Origin: Proteromonas lacertae
Lineage: Eukaryota; Sar; Bigyra; Opalinata; Proteromonadidae
Length of the DNA stretch: 55,983 bases
Assembly: GCA_002245135.1 (NCBI GenBank)
Contig: NGBS01000051.1
Coordinates: forward strand, 1 to 55,983
Direction of reading: 5' to 3'
In this document: piece after piece, positions 20,045 to 30,911 of the stretch
Position numbering within the stretch: position 1 is the stretch's first letter
Layout of the letters: the number at the start of each line of letters is the position of its first letter
The notes under the pieces: model-generated
The model's database searches: none
The model's input: only the letters and a program-made list of their open reading frames with translations
What the model was told of the DNA's origin: nothing
Position numbers and translations under genes: made by a program

Positions 20045-22282
20045 CTATACACTCAACTGACAAATAACACTCGAACTAATCTGTTTAAATATCCAACTAT
20101 CACCAACACATTTCTTTAGTGTTACACAAGTACTACTACTTGAATTCTCTTTCAAATTTACTTCAAATGTAATTCCCATTTTATCACAAATCAATTTATC
20201 ACTTGTTTCACATTGTAGATTTATACTCAACTCTTTTATTATCTTTCTACACATTATACTCACTTCACTCAAAGATTTCTTCACACTTACTGTCATCTCA
20301 TTCAATTCTACTATTCTTCTTCCATTTCGAGTTCCAGGTCGACTATTTGATGTTATTGGAGGTTTGGGAGAGCTTGATCTGGGTGAACTACTCAAATTAA
20401 TTCCATTTACACCAACTGCTCTTGGACTACTCACTTTCTTATTATTACTACTGCTATTTACATTCATTCTGGCTGATTGAGCATAAGGTGATACATATCT
20501 TTCACCATAATTAGGAGTATTAATTCGATCTCTTGCAGATATTGCTCCTTCTCGACTATTCATTTGTATTGTTCCTCTTGCTTGGGATTGTGGTTGTTGA
20601 GATGATTGTGGAGGTGGTCGAGGTACTAAAAATGCATTTGTTGGAATTATTGGATTTAATCTTGGACTATATTCCATTGAAGAAACTGGTCTTTGCTTTA
20701 TTGGGATTGATGGAATTATTGGTCGATGTGGTTGTATTGGTTGTTTTGATTGTTGTTGTTGTTGTTGTTGTCCTGTTGTTCCTCTTGGAGATGATTGTTT
20801 AACTGATGGTAAATCATTCTCATTATTAGTAGTTGGAGTATTATCTGTTGTTTTACTTGTTGATATTGATGTGGAAGGTCTTTGTTCATTATTATTATTA
20901 TCATTAGTTGCATTAATTACTATTAAGTTTTCTACTTCATTATTATTATTATTATCTTTGGTATTTGTATTATTATTATTTCTATAAAACAGTTTATTAT
21001 TCTTCAAATCTTGTATTTGTAATGGTTCTAAGGTTATTGCTTCATTCGCTTTGTTAGTCTCTACAGTTGTTGTTGTTGTTGTATTATTCTCATTTTCATT
21101 CTTTGGCTTTTCTTTATGAATAACATATGGACTAGATTTAGCTACTCCTAATTGTTTTCGATTAGCTGGAAGTCCTTCACGATGAATTTTCTTCTTTAAT
21201 AAGTAATAAGTGGCTGTATATTCATTATGTAAATTCTTTTCGATTGATTCAATTGCTTTGTTTTTATCTAAGTCTAAATCTACAAGCCAATTTATTATAT
21301 TTTCATCAATTATTTCATGATGAATACAATCTTCAGGATATTGAGGTATATACGACAATACTTGAGTATACCATTTATGTTTACGAATATCATTCATTGT
21401 ATATCGCTTGTTTGGATCAGTCTCTAAGATTTTATGTAATAAATCTTTCACTTCATGAGATAAATAATTGGGAGTTTGATATTGTCCACTTAATATCTTT
21501 CTATATAAAACTGCAGTATTATCATCTTCAAATGGTAAATATCCACAAACCATTGCAAATAATACAACTCCTAAACTCCAAATATCCACACAAGAGCCAC
21601 TATATTTCTTACCAGCTATCATCTCAGGAGCAGCATAACAAGGTGAACCACAGGCTGTTTTTAACAAAATATCACCTTCATATGTATTACTTAAACCAAA
21701 ATCGATTAATTTTACAGTATAAAAATCTTTATTTCTTTCAAGTAATATGTTTTCTGGTTTTAAATCTCTATGACATACTTTCAGTTTATGAACATAATCT
21801 AATGATTCAACGATTTGATGGAAGAACCGACAAGCATCTCTCTCATTAATTCTACCATGATTGACTATATAATCAAATAGTTCGCCACTATCAGCATATT
21901 CCATAATAAGATAAATATGATGAGCTGTATCTATTATTTCGTATAGTTGAGTTACATAGGGATGGTAGGTTTTCTTAAAAATCTTTATTTCTCTCCTTAC
22001 TCTCTCTATATCTGATGCATCTACAATTTTACTTTTCTCGAGTATTTTTACTGCAACTTTCTCACCTGTGAGTATATGAGTACCAATCTTAACTTTTCCG
22101 AAAGTTCCTTTACCAATACGCTTACCTAATACATATTTGCCTATTGTTCTATTTCCTTCATTGTTTTCTTGATTCTCAGCTGATGGTGGAACATCTGCAG
22201 ATTTTATTTCTGATTTATTTACATATTGCGTACCACGTCTTGTTGGTCGTGTTCTAGGTTGATAATGAGCTCTAGCTGACAT
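20045..22282 (-). CDS. SNF1: SNF1/AMPK alpha-type Ser/Thr protein kinase, intact (745 aa)
   Basis: This is the catalytic subunit of the energy-sensing SNF1/AMPK complex by architecture. The kinase domain (about residues 50-305) has GKGTFGKV, Lys79 in VAVKI, HRDLKPEN at 171-178 and DFG at 194-196. The activation loop LKTACGSPCYAAPE carries Thr209, the site used by LKB1-type upstream kinases. A UBA-like autoinhibitory segment follows (ENIINWLVDLDLDKNKAIES), then a long Asn/Gln/Ser/Pro-rich linker, then a C-terminal KA1-like beta-binding part (SINLQCETSDKLICDKMGIT to FKQISSSVICQLSV). Start ATG at 22282, no intron, stop TAG. The 3' part from codon 254 lies in the left arm and is copied at 29428-30911. 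Confidence 0.93.
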   Translation of the reverse strand: MSARAHYQPRTRPTRRGTQYVNKSEIKSADVPPSAENQENNEGNRTIGKYVLGKRIGKGTFGKVKIGTHILTGEKVAVKILEKSKIVDASDIERVRREIKIFKKTYHPYVTQLYEIIDTAHHIYLIMEYADSGELFDYIVNHGRINERDACRFFHQIVESLDYVHKLKVCHRDLKPENILLERNKDFYTVKLIDFGLSNTYEGDILLKTACGSPCYAAPEMIAGKKYSGSCVDIWSLGVVLFAMVCGYLPFEDDNTAVLYRKILSGQYQTPNYLSHEVKDLLHKILETDPNKRYTMNDIRKHKWYTQVLSYIPQYPEDCIHHEIIDENIINWLVDLDLDKNKAIESIEKNLHNEYTATYYLLKKKIHREGLPANRKQLGVAKSSPYVIHKEKPKNENENNTTTTTTVETNKANEAITLEPLQIQDLKNNKLFYRNNNNTNTKDNNNNNEVENLIVINATNDNNNNEQRPSTSISTSKTTDNTPTTNNENDLPSVKQSSPRGTTGQQQQQQQSKQPIQPHRPIIPSIPIKQRPVSSMEYSPRLNPIIPTNAFLVPRPPPQSSQQPQSQARGTIQMNSREGAISARDRINTPNYGERYVSPYAQSARMNVNSSSNNKKVSSPRAVGVNGINLSSSPRSSSPKPPITSNSRPGTRNGRRIVELNEMTVSVKKSLSEVSIMCRKIIKELSINLQCETSDKLICDKMGITFEVNLKENSSSSTCVTLKKCVGDSWIFKQISSSVICQLSV

Positions 22283-22559
22283 ATATTAAAAAATGTAACA
22301 GTTATAAAAAATATTCAAGCAAAATGCTTGACTGTTATTTTTTTTTGATTATTCTGTCAGTCGTAATAATAAACGAATCAAATATATTAATATCAATAGC
22401 AAGACACTTACATCTTGCGCAGTATGAGTTATGGATTATATTGTCAAATTATTTATATCAGTGTGAATGAAAATATACATGAAATGAATTTCTCTATAGT
22501 TTATGGTTGAACTATTATTCTAAATTATAACATATCGTTATTACTTTTTAGAATTATTA
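22283..22559. other. Spacer upstream of SNF1
   Basis: Probable SNF1 promoter region (SNF1 reads leftward). AT-rich with a poly-T/A tract near 22338. No motif named. Confidence 0.35.
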
Positions 22560-22986
22560 ATGAATAACTATGATGCAGAAGCCTTAAATAAAGATGGTTT
22601 TGCATTTATGCAAAAGGGATTATTTCTTGCAGATATAAGTTACTTTTCACAAGCAATTTAAAAAGATCCTACAAATGGTATTTATTACACTGATAGATGT
22701 GCTACATATCTAGCACAAGGAGAAATAGATAAAAGAATGAAAGATGGAATAAAAGGAGTTGAATTTTCTGCTAATGCAGTTAATATGGATTATATGATGT
22801 ACAAGGTCAAAAAAAACTCATAAGTATTACATTACAAACAATTCCTCCCAAAATGTATGGATATTATTATAATAAAGAAGTAATAAATTATTCAATTAAC
22901 AATGAATATGGTAACAATTGGAGAAAAACACATGATGCATATATGATTAGCTAAATGATGTTAATATTTCATCTATTTGAAGATAA
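22560..22986 (+). pseudogene. TPR-domain co-chaperone-like remnant
   Basis: MNNYDAEALNKDGFAFMQKG, then LFLADISYFSQAI, KDPTNGIYYTDRCATYLAQG and KDGIKGVEFSANAVNMDYM match consecutive TPR helices of the STI1/Hop type (the N-x-A-Y-L pattern). An in-frame TAA sits between SQAI and KDPTN, and the frame ends at 22821-22823. Text up to about 22986 (LQTIPPKMYGYYYNKEVINY) may be its worn 3' part. Probably a dead gene. Confidence 0.5.
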
Positions 22987-23033
22987 AAATGCAATGGAAA
23001 TATAGTTTAATAATTATTAAGAGTTAAATTTTT

Positions 23034-23411
23034 TTAATTTTCATGGCAAAAGGATAATAATTCTACAGAAGTACCACATGCTCCAGCTTGAGCACATGGA
23101 TATAATGGAGAAGGTAAATCTTTAACAAGTAAAACAGGATCTGAATTATCATGACTAATCCAAAATTCTCTTTTATTCATATCAACAATCACTTCATAAA
23201 TTGAACCATCTCCATGATTTTTGAAATTTGGATTATTATTAACAACTGTTCCAATATGACAATCACCTGTAACATCTTGATTTTTACCTTCATATACAAA
23301 AGAACAACATGAACTATAATAAAAATTATTAATATCACCATTACATATTTTTGTACATAATAATAACGCAATTTCATTATATCTTGATCTGTTTCTGTCT
23401 GACTTTTGCAA
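23034..23411 (-). pseudogene. SPRY-domain fragment of the BTB-BACK-PIG-SPRY family
   Basis: The 3' end reads HGDGSIYEVIVDMNKREFWI then SHDNSDPVLLVKDLPSPLYP, closely matching the SPRY ends of the genes at 19, 31.7 and 37 kb, with its own variable part (YYSSCCSFVYEGKNQDVTGD). It stops at SFCHEN. The N-terminal two thirds are missing; upstream text (QKSDRNRSRYNEIALLL) is where family similarity fades. It may be a truncated donor for SPRY variation or a relic. Confidence 0.6.
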
Positions 23412-23867
23412 AGGATGTCCTTTGTTAATCTGTCCTGTTGTTCCCCGTTGAGTACAACTCCCCGTTGAGCGATTAGAGACTTTAGAAACAAACTAAATGC
23501 ATATTCTTACTTATTTTGATGAAAAATTGTTACTTTTGCACTTACTTTGTCATATAACCTATGTCTGCAATATACTTTTTTGATAACTTTAGTATTGTAT
23601 ATATGAAACGCATTTATTTTTATTTTTCGTTTTAGTGTTTCATTCACTACTACAGACTATAATACATTAACTGAGACGATTAGAATTATTGAACGATAAT
23701 TTATTACTGTCTAAAAAGAAATGTAAAAAATAGGCTTGAGTGAGGCTTGATTCTATATATTTTTTTTCATTTTAAATGTCCTATGATCAACATTAAGTTG
23801 TTCTAATCATTTCAGCTAATGTATTTTAGTCTATATTAGCTAATAATGCATTTAGTTTGTTTTAAAA
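23412..23867. other. Spacer with no recognised gene
   Basis: AT-rich. It holds a short imperfect repeat of CCCCGTTGAG (23444-23467). No coding frame is convincing. Confidence 0.35.
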
Positions 23868-24415
23868 GTGTCTGGTAGACAAACGGCCATCTATGACAAA
23901 CGGCGCACAACATCATATTTATACAAATTCTTAATAAGGAATTATATTTCTAATGTCATTTCATCAATTCTATTAAAAGAATTATCTAGTATTCATCTTA
24001 TAAGCTGCAGAACTTTCAAATCATTAAAGAGTAAAGTAATTAAAGATAATATTTTGCCAAATCCAGATAAGGATAATTATCTTAGCATTAAAGAAAGTCT
24101 AGTTTATTTATTGACAACTATAAAAGAAATTCCAATAATTAGTCCATCAATTGAAAAATGTAATAACTATATAAACATAAACAGAATAAACAAAATATAG
24201 TAATAAGCCTTGATGGAGTAGAAAAGAGTATATTTAGTAAAAATAATAATGGTGTTTATGTGTTTTCATACAAAATATGCAAAGAACTCAATGACTTATT
24301 TTTAGATGGAATTAAGATTGATAGTGAGTTTTATAATGTGTATTGTATTTCGTTTATTGGAGATATGCCTGGAGTGATAAAGTTAATGAATTATCATAAC
24401 TTTGTATCTTCACTA
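23868..24415 (+). mobile_element. CACTA (Tnp2-like) transposase remnant
   Basis: The frame at 23868-24200 is followed, one frame over, by IVISLDGVEKSIFSKNNNGV then VYVFSYKICKELNDLF and YNVYCISFIGDMPGVIKLMN. The GDMP... helix after a beta strand resembles the core of Tnp2-type transposases, where GDxPA precedes a Cys-rich patch. Terminal repeats were not found. It ends where the 605-bp direct repeat begins. Family call tentative. Confidence 0.3.
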
Positions 24416-25019
24416 TAAGAAAGTTTGACTCGAATTTAAATAGGACTTACATACTTCACTCAAACTGGCTTGAAACTTTTTTAATTTAACACCTTTTTCT
24501 TTTCATTTTTTTGTTATGATAAAGTTTGAATCAAAAGTTAATATTTTGTATAAGTATTGAGTTCATGTTATAGTTTGTATTTTGCTATATAAATCAAAAA
24601 TAAATTTTTGATGCATTTATAATTTAGATGATATAGACAATTAAACTGCATATTCCATAACATATGTACATATTCAGAAGTAATACATACTTAAAACCAT
24701 TATATGTTCTTCGAACTAAGTCTTATTTTCAAATGCACTATCTTAATAGTTTAATGTTACTAATTATATGCAGTCATACAAAATATGCAAAATATGGTAC
24801 ATCACACAACAAACTAACATGTATCTATCACGTACAAAAAATACATTTGAATGCTGAAAGTAAATAAATCTTATTCACAGCAATATGCATATTTAATCCT
24901 TGAATTCATGAATATAGGCTAAATAATGTTATAATCATAATAACTATAAAATTGAAAAAAAATAGTAATTAAAACTCTTCAGCATAAGCAATTGTAAGTA
25001 AAAAAAACCATTTAAAATT
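24415..25019 (+). repeat. 605-bp direct repeat, copy A
   Basis: Nearly identical to 39767-40371, from ATAAGAAAGTTTGACTCG to AAAACCATTTAAAATT. Non-coding apart from short open frames. Both copies lie just upstream of a polyketide synthase fragment. Confidence 0.85.
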
Positions 25020-25033
25020 CATTTATACTAAAT

Positions 25034-25700
25034 AATATAGATTGGTGTGGTATTTTGAATATATGGAAATATATATTGTATCAGAATTATCCAATATAGT
25101 GTTTTTTTCACAATTCCATATGATTATCCAACAATACAAAAGATGGCATATTATTAATTAAGATGGTCGAAATAGTGGCTAAATGCTCCAAATGGCCTAG
25201 CCCAACAGAAAGTGATATAGTTATATTGAATCTCAAATCATTTCACAATAATAGTCCATTAAATGTTGGGGTTGTAAAGACAAATATTGCACATTTAGAA
25301 TCAGCTTCAGGTATTGAAAGTTCCAACAAAACATTTACCATTACCAGAAACAGATAATAAATATTGTATTGGTGTAAGTTCATTTGGATTTAGTGGAACA
25401 AATGCCTATGTTATATTAGAGAACTATATGAAACTCAACCAATATTTAAAGAAAATATGGATGAATGTAATAAGATATTATCCTCCTATTCATCTCCAAA
25501 TCTATTAGAACTATACACTCAACCCTGTTTATTCAGTACGAATATAGTTTATATAAGATGTGGTTAAGTTTCGGAATGGAAACCTCGTGTGTATTCATAG
25601 TATAGGTGAATATGTAGCTGGAGACGTAAGTGGAATAATGAGTTTAGAAGATGGATTGAAATTAATAGCAACAAGAGGTAAATTGATGAATAGTTGAGTA
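25034..25700 (+). pseudogene. Polyketide synthase KS-AT fragment, copy A
   Basis: Pieces of a type I ketosynthase are readable: VGVVKTNIAHLESASGIE (the conserved KTNxGHLE block with the second active-site His) and CIGVSSFGFSGTNAYVILE. After them come acyltransferase pieces: GEYVAGDVSGIMSLEDGL and KLIATRGKLMN, matching the GEY(V)A and SLEDAL motifs. The frames are broken and about 80 bp present in copy B (after ASGI) are missing. Dead. Confidence 0.75.
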
Positions 25701-26294
25701 TATAAATAAAATGTTTGGGATTATGGAAGGGTAAAGCTGAGGGTAATAGATTATATTCATATCTACATCATTGGATAATACTAAATTTATTGTTATATTA
25801 AATATATAGTTACATATTATTTGTAATATATTTTTAATATTTATATTAAAGTATTTATATTTTAATATATATTTGTTGTATATATCCATTAATTTATAAA
25901 AATTTAATTGTTTATGTATACTACAAAAGTTTAAAAGAAATAAAAAATTGGAATATGAATCATCATTATCATTTATATTTTGTATAATGTATTTTTTTAT
26001 CACATCAGTTGATATAATTTTTAATTTTTCGGTTATTATGAATACACTGTAGTGCATCAAAGAAATAACTATTTGATTATTAGTAGTTAAGAAATATATA
26101 TTGCTATCGGGATATTCTTTAATTATTTGATTTATTGGTGTTGAAATATCATATTTAATAGTAGCTCTAAAATGTGATTTGAAATCTATTCCTATACTAC
26201 CTGTGGTATAGAATAATATATTATTTTTATTATAAAAAATCAAATCAGTTTCAGCAAGAGGATATGCTGCTACGATATTTTCTAAAATACTCAT
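25662..26294 (-). CDS. Orphan protein (210 aa), paralogue at 41505-41873
   Basis: ATG at 26294, open to a TAG-type stop at 25662. SNIYFLTTNNQIVISLMHYS then VFIITEKLKIIS aligns with RDIYFLTNSSYFVLMLLHYH and VFIIDSELNIIS of the ORF at 41505-41873, which also sits tail to tail with a polyketide synthase fragment. Similarity at protein level with strong DNA divergence suggests a real coding family. The 3' 40 bases overlap the fragment on the other strand. No known domain recognised. Confidence 0.4.
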   Translation of the reverse strand: MSILENIVAAYPLAETDLIFYNKNNILFYTTGSIGIDFKSHFRATIKYDISTPINQIIKEYPDSNIYFLTTNNQIVISLMHYSVFIITEKLKIISTDVIKKYIIQNINDNDDSYSNFLFLLNFCSIHKQLNFYKLMDIYNKYILKYKYFNINIKNILQIICNYIFNITINLVLSNDVDMNIIYYPQLYPSIIPNILFIYSTIHQFTSCCY

Positions 26295-26408
26295 TTTCGA
26301 TTTTAGAAAATTCTATAAAATTCTCAAACTATAAACGTATTTTGAATCTAATTTTTTTTTTATTGTTATTTTATGCAGTTCAAGCAGTATATTTATATTA
26401 TTAATATT

Positions 26409-26452
26409 TCCTCTTTCCTTTCTTTCCTTTCTTTCCTTTCTTTCATTTCTTT
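26409..26452 (+). repeat. Pyrimidine microsatellite (CCTTT/CTTTC)n
   Basis: About eight short CTTTC-like units in a pure pyrimidine tract. Confidence 0.7.
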
Positions 26453-26559
26453 CAAATCTTATTTTAAATCTTTTTTTTATAGAATTGATTTGTATTTGGT
26501 AGTTCTATAAATTGTAATTGAATAACCTTCGATTTAGGAATATGGGCTAGTTTGATGGT

Positions 26560-27740
26560 ATATGTGTTATTACAAGAATATTTTAGATATCAGTATTGCT
26601 TTTTTTGCAACTCCTTCACTTCATTAAGGTTAAATAAACTCAGAGAAACAGAAAAGATAGATTTGAGAAGTATAATTTCATATTTTTATATTCATTTAGA
26701 TAATCAACATATGAAAGTGTAGAAATACATATTAGCCGTTTATTTTCAGTGCCAAATCTTATAGAACTTCAATTGGATGGAAATGAGACTGCAGATTCAG
26801 GAATACATTTACATTAAAAGATGAAGAATTATTGAAACCAAGAGTAAAAGCGCAAGATTCCTTTCTCAACAAAAACAGAAAAGAAAGAGTAAATATTCAA
26901 TAACAAAATCTATTGATGAGATTGAGAATAAAGAGAATGAACATATTTATAATCCAACTCCTCCTCCAACAGTATTTATATTTCATAATATATAAGCCAT
27001 TTAGATGATACACAAACAGAATGTGAATAATATATAAACAAAATCATTAAAAGAATCTCCAAGTAATAGTAATATTAATGGAAGTACAAAATTAAATAAT
27101 TTGAATTTAAATACTTCATTATATCAAGTCACCAATTTCACCTCGTTTATTGAAAGGAGAAAATGAATTAGTTCGTAGTAGTGCACCAGTTGCTGCTCCA
27201 GTATAAAGCAGTTGTTCACAGTGAGACAATGAAATTTACTGATCATTTATCCAATATATTAGTTCATAAAAGAATCAGTAAATTATAGTGTTATCAATAT
27301 TCCGTATATCCAAAGTTACTGAAATGAAGTGATTGGATATATAATGTGGTGTGATGGAAGTAAATGAATTACAATAGTATTAGTAGAAGAAGAAAAGATG
27401 AGTATTGAAAAGTTCTTCATTCATAAGTATATGTTTATATGTGATAATATTTATATTACAATAGATTATCGACTGAATAGTATTTTAATTGAAGATGAAG
27501 GCGTGATGCTATTAACAAATGAACTAGATTCAGTTGAGTAGAATGTATATTTTATTTATTTTATTATGTTGTAGATGGAAAAACCTTAAGTATATTTTTA
27601 TTTTTTTTATAATTTTTTTTAGAATTAGATGTTTGCAATAGTATAATTAATTATTTATCTTATATTTATATAGGTTGGATTACAAAGAATATGTGTAATA
27701 TATGATGGTGAAGAAATTATATTATAAATTAATTAATTTT
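26560..27740 (+). pseudogene. Worn leucine-rich-repeat gene remnant
   Basis: RLFSVPNLIELQLDGNETAD reads as an LRR unit at about 26732-26800. Further scraps follow: DEELLKPRVKAQ, SPRLLKGENELVRSSAPVAA and MSIEKFFIHKYMFICDN. All frames are broken and no span exceeds about 50 codons. It may be a relative of the LRR gene at the left edge. Confidence 0.35.
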
Positions 27741-29222
27741 GTTTGTGTTTTATGTAATAATCATAATTGCAATAGAATAGCATTCATTCTATAAATGAAA
27801 TATAAATTACCAACTTTGACATTACCTATCTAAATTACCTCTCTTATAACACTTAGCTATATATACCAAAAGTAAACTGCATATCCAGACATTCTGTTTC
27901 CTTAATATTAATTTATTTGACTTCCTATTAATATATGAATTTTGAGATTTTCGATTCTGACAATTTTTTTTAGGTGTTTGGTTTTCGGATTTTTACCTAC
28001 TTTTACTCACTTTAAATATATTTTTAGCAACTCGTAGAAAGAATATTTAAAAGAAAATTCTTCATGTTATGTATTTTGGTTAGAGTTATCAAAATTTACA
28101 TATAAAATTAAAAAAGAAGAAATGACCAAAATCACGTATTTTTGAAACTAACTACACCAGTATATAGTCCAACTCATAACTCATATAGTGGCAAATTTTT
28201 ATCGTCCAATTTATTTTAGTTATTGAGAAAAAACGTTTCAAAGTCAAAAAAAAACTTATAAATTTGTTATGGTGTTCCAAGCATTACTGCCTATCATGTA
28301 ATAGTTATGTAAGGAAAATAGGTGGGAAGAAAGTAAGACATAGTGTTAGAGGAATGAAAAATATTAAAGATTATGATCAGTATTATAACTATCAAGGTTA
28401 AAGAGCTATCAATTCACATTTATAAGTATAATATTTAATATAATTTATAAAAATTATAGTGAATACTATTTTTGTATCACTAAATTCATGAAATATGAAG
28501 ATATTTAATAGAGTTCTATTATTACTAAAGTATATGATTATGATTCTATAAAATAGATTACCTTATGCTGGTTCTGCATTAGAAATGACATTTTTATAAA
28601 GTATATATTATTAATTTATATATTCAATAGGTTGTATAGAAATTTTTAGAGAAATATAAGAATCAGTAATAATTTAAAACAGTTATTTAATTTTTATATT
28701 ATATTTATGATGTTTATATATGCTGTTAAATAGTGTAATACAGCTACTAAGGTGGGAGCAAGTAAATATAAAAAAAGCTAATATCTTCATATCTACAGGG
28801 AATTGAGGGAAAATAACTTGATAACTGATCCATATATGAATACTTTTTACGATCTGCACATAATATCGCCTAACAAGCCAAATTTACTCATCAAAATTAA
28901 TTTCTCTCAATCCAAAAATGGCCTATACCACAACCCTTTAAATTAGTGTCCGATGCCAACAAAAAAATATCAATGGTTTTAAGTTCCTAAATAAGGAATA
29001 CGTTGTATTAAGGTTAAAACACTTCAAACTGTATTTAATTTTTATAACCTTAGAAAGAAAATCAAAAGATTTTGTTTATGTTATGTTAGTAGCTATGACT
29101 ATATATATATAAATATGCAATAAAGAGATAAGATACCTAAATTAGGTAATTTAGAAACTAACTACACTATCAATTCTAACATATAATTCATGTTATGGTA
29201 AAATTTTACTTTTTAATTCCTT
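27741..29222. other. Gene-poor stretch with two copies of the dispersed repeat
   Basis: No gene seen. Copies of the ~300-bp dispersed repeat lie near 27950-28275 and 28960-29265. The second runs into the start of the SNF1 chimera. Confidence 0.5.
27950..28275 (+). repeat. Dispersed ~300-bp repeat, copy
   Basis: Shares GGTTTTCGGATTTTTACCTA, a CGTATTTTTGAAACTAACTA block and TTATTGAGAAAAAACGTTTC with the copy near 42830-43140. Diverged; no coding capacity. Confidence 0.5.
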
Positions 29223-29265
29223 ATGGTTATTGAGAAAAAAGACAAAAAATACACTTATAAAATTT
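28960..29265 (+). repeat. Dispersed ~300-bp repeat, copy next to the SNF1 chimera
   Basis: Contains ACCTAAATTAGGTAATTTAG, AAACTAACTACACTATCA and CCTTATGGTTATTGAGAAAA. Its 3' end supplies the ATG and first codons of the chimeric open frame. Confidence 0.5.
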
Positions 29266-30911
29266 TTATAGTGTATGTTGTAGAAGAAGCTATTAGGAAA
29301 AGAGTATTAGAAATACTTCAAATAGAATCAAAACAAAAAGGAGTTGATTTATTTACAATACCTGACAGTAAAAGTCATATCCAAAAGATTGACTATGTAG
29401 ATGTTATATTGATGGTATTATATGTACATGATAATACTGCAGTTTTATATAGAAAGATATTAAGTGGACAATATCAAACTCCCAATTATTTATCTCATGA
29501 AGTGAAAGATTTATTACATAAAATCTTAGAGACTGATCCAAACAAGCGATATACAATGAATGATATTCGTAAACATAAATGGTATACTCAAGTATTGTCG
29601 TATATACCTCAATATCCTGAAGATTGTATTCATCATGAAATAATTGATGAAAATATAATAAATTGGCTTGTAGATTTAGACTTAGATAAAAACAAAGCAA
29701 TTGAATCAATCGAAAAGAATTTACATAATGAATATACAGCCACTTATTACTTATTAAAGAAGAAAATTCATCGTGAAGGACTTCCAGCTAATCGAAAACA
29801 ATTAGGAGTAGCTAAATCTAGTCCATATGTTATTCATAAAGAAAAGCCAAAGAATGAAAATGAGAATAATACAACAACAACAACAATTGCAGAGACTAAC
29901 AAAGCGAATGAAGCAATAACCTTAGAACCATTACAAATACAAGATTTGAAGAATAATAAACTGTTTTATAGAAATAATAATAATAATACAAATACCAAAG
30001 ATAATAATAATAATAATGAAGTAGAAAACTTAATAGTAATTAATGCAACTAATGATAATAATAATAATGAACAAAGACCTTCCACATCAATATCAACAAG
30101 TAAAACAACAGATAATACTCCAACTACTAATAATGAGAATGATTTACCATCAGTTAAACAATCATCTCCAAGAGGAACAACAGGACAACAACAACAACAA
30201 CAACAATCAAAACAACCAATACAACCACATCGACCAATAATTCCATCAATCCCAATAAAGCAAAGACCAGTTTCTTCAATGGAATATAGTCCAAGATTAA
30301 ATCCAATAATTCCAACAAATGCATTTTTAGTACCTCGACCACCTCCACAATCATCTCAACAACCACAATCCCAAGCAAGAGGAACAATACAAATGAATAG
30401 TCGAGAAGGAGCAATATCTGCAAGAGATCGAATTAATACTCCTAATTATGGTGAAAGATATGTATCACCTTATGCTCAATCAGCCAGAATGAATGTAAAT
30501 AGCAGTAGTAATAATAAGAAAGTGAGTAGTCCAAGAGCAGTTGGTGTAAATGGAATTAATTTGAGTAGTTCACCCAGATCAAGCTCTCCCAAACCTCCAA
30601 TAACATCAAATAGTCGACCTGGAACTCGAAATGGAAGAAGAATAGTAGAATTGAATGAGATGACAGTAAGTGTGAAGAAATCTTTGAGTGAAGTGAGTAT
30701 AATGTGTAGAAAGATAATAAAAGAGTTGAGTATAAATCTACAATGTGAAACAAGTGATAAATTGATTTGTGATAAAATGGGAATTACATTTGAAGTAAAT
30801 TTGAAAGAGAATTCAAGTAGTAGTACTTGTGTAACACTAAAGAAATGTGTTGGTGATAGTTGGATATTTAAACAGATTAGTTCGAGTGTTATTTGTCAGT
30901 TGAGTGTATAG
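29223..30911 (+). CDS. Chimeric truncated SNF1 copy (562 aa) without kinase N-lobe
   Basis: From about codon 70 (NTAVLYRKILSGQ) to the TAG stop the protein matches SNF1 residues 255-745, differing only in TIAETN for TVETN and one extra Asn. It keeps the end of the C-lobe, the UBA-like segment, the linker and the KA1 part. The first 70 residues (VEEAIRKRVLEILQIESK and VDLFTIPDSKSHIQKIDY) are unrelated to SNF1; the first ~15 come from a dispersed repeat. The ATP site, HRD, DFG and activation loop are absent, so it cannot be a kinase. If expressed it could compete for beta/gamma subunits; equally it may be a silent fragment. Confidence 0.65.
   Translation: MVIEKKDKKYTYKIFIVYVVEEAIRKRVLEILQIESKQKGVDLFTIPDSKSHIQKIDYVDVILMVLYVHDNTAVLYRKILSGQYQTPNYLSHEVKDLLHKILETDPNKRYTMNDIRKHKWYTQVLSYIPQYPEDCIHHEIIDENIINWLVDLDLDKNKAIESIEKNLHNEYTATYYLLKKKIHREGLPANRKQLGVAKSSPYVIHKEKPKNENENNTTTTTIAETNKANEAITLEPLQIQDLKNNKLFYRNNNNNTNTKDNNNNNEVENLIVINATNDNNNNEQRPSTSISTSKTTDNTPTTNNENDLPSVKQSSPRGTTGQQQQQQQSKQPIQPHRPIIPSIPIKQRPVSSMEYSPRLNPIIPTNAFLVPRPPPQSSQQPQSQARGTIQMNSREGAISARDRINTPNYGERYVSPYAQSARMNVNSSSNNKKVSSPRAVGVNGINLSSSPRSSSPKPPITSNSRPGTRNGRRIVELNEMTVSVKKSLSEVSIMCRKIIKELSINLQCETSDKLICDKMGITFEVNLKENSSSSTCVTLKKCVGDSWIFKQISSSVICQLSV

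Larger units (their letters stand above)
17103..21525 (+). repeat. Left arm of 4.4-kb inverted duplication
   Basis: Its reverse complement recurs at 29428-33853. The outer edge lies in the orphan gene, the inner edge inside the SNF1 catalytic domain (word ATTATCAT). Outside the SPRY-family gene the arms look almost identical, including non-coding 19268-20044. Both genes cut by the arm edges are fuller here, so this is probably the source arm. Confidence 0.88.

Noticed and set aside
20533-20913. Open frames with long Val/Leu or Gln/Asn runs opposite and beside SNF1
   Set aside because: They are shadows of the Asn/Gln codon repeats in the SNF1 linker; the same shadows recur at 30043-30423 in the copy.
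24664-24867. Small open frame in the 605-bp repeat (also 40016-40219)
   Set aside because: It is conserved only because the whole repeat is nearly identical; no codon bias or domain supports it.
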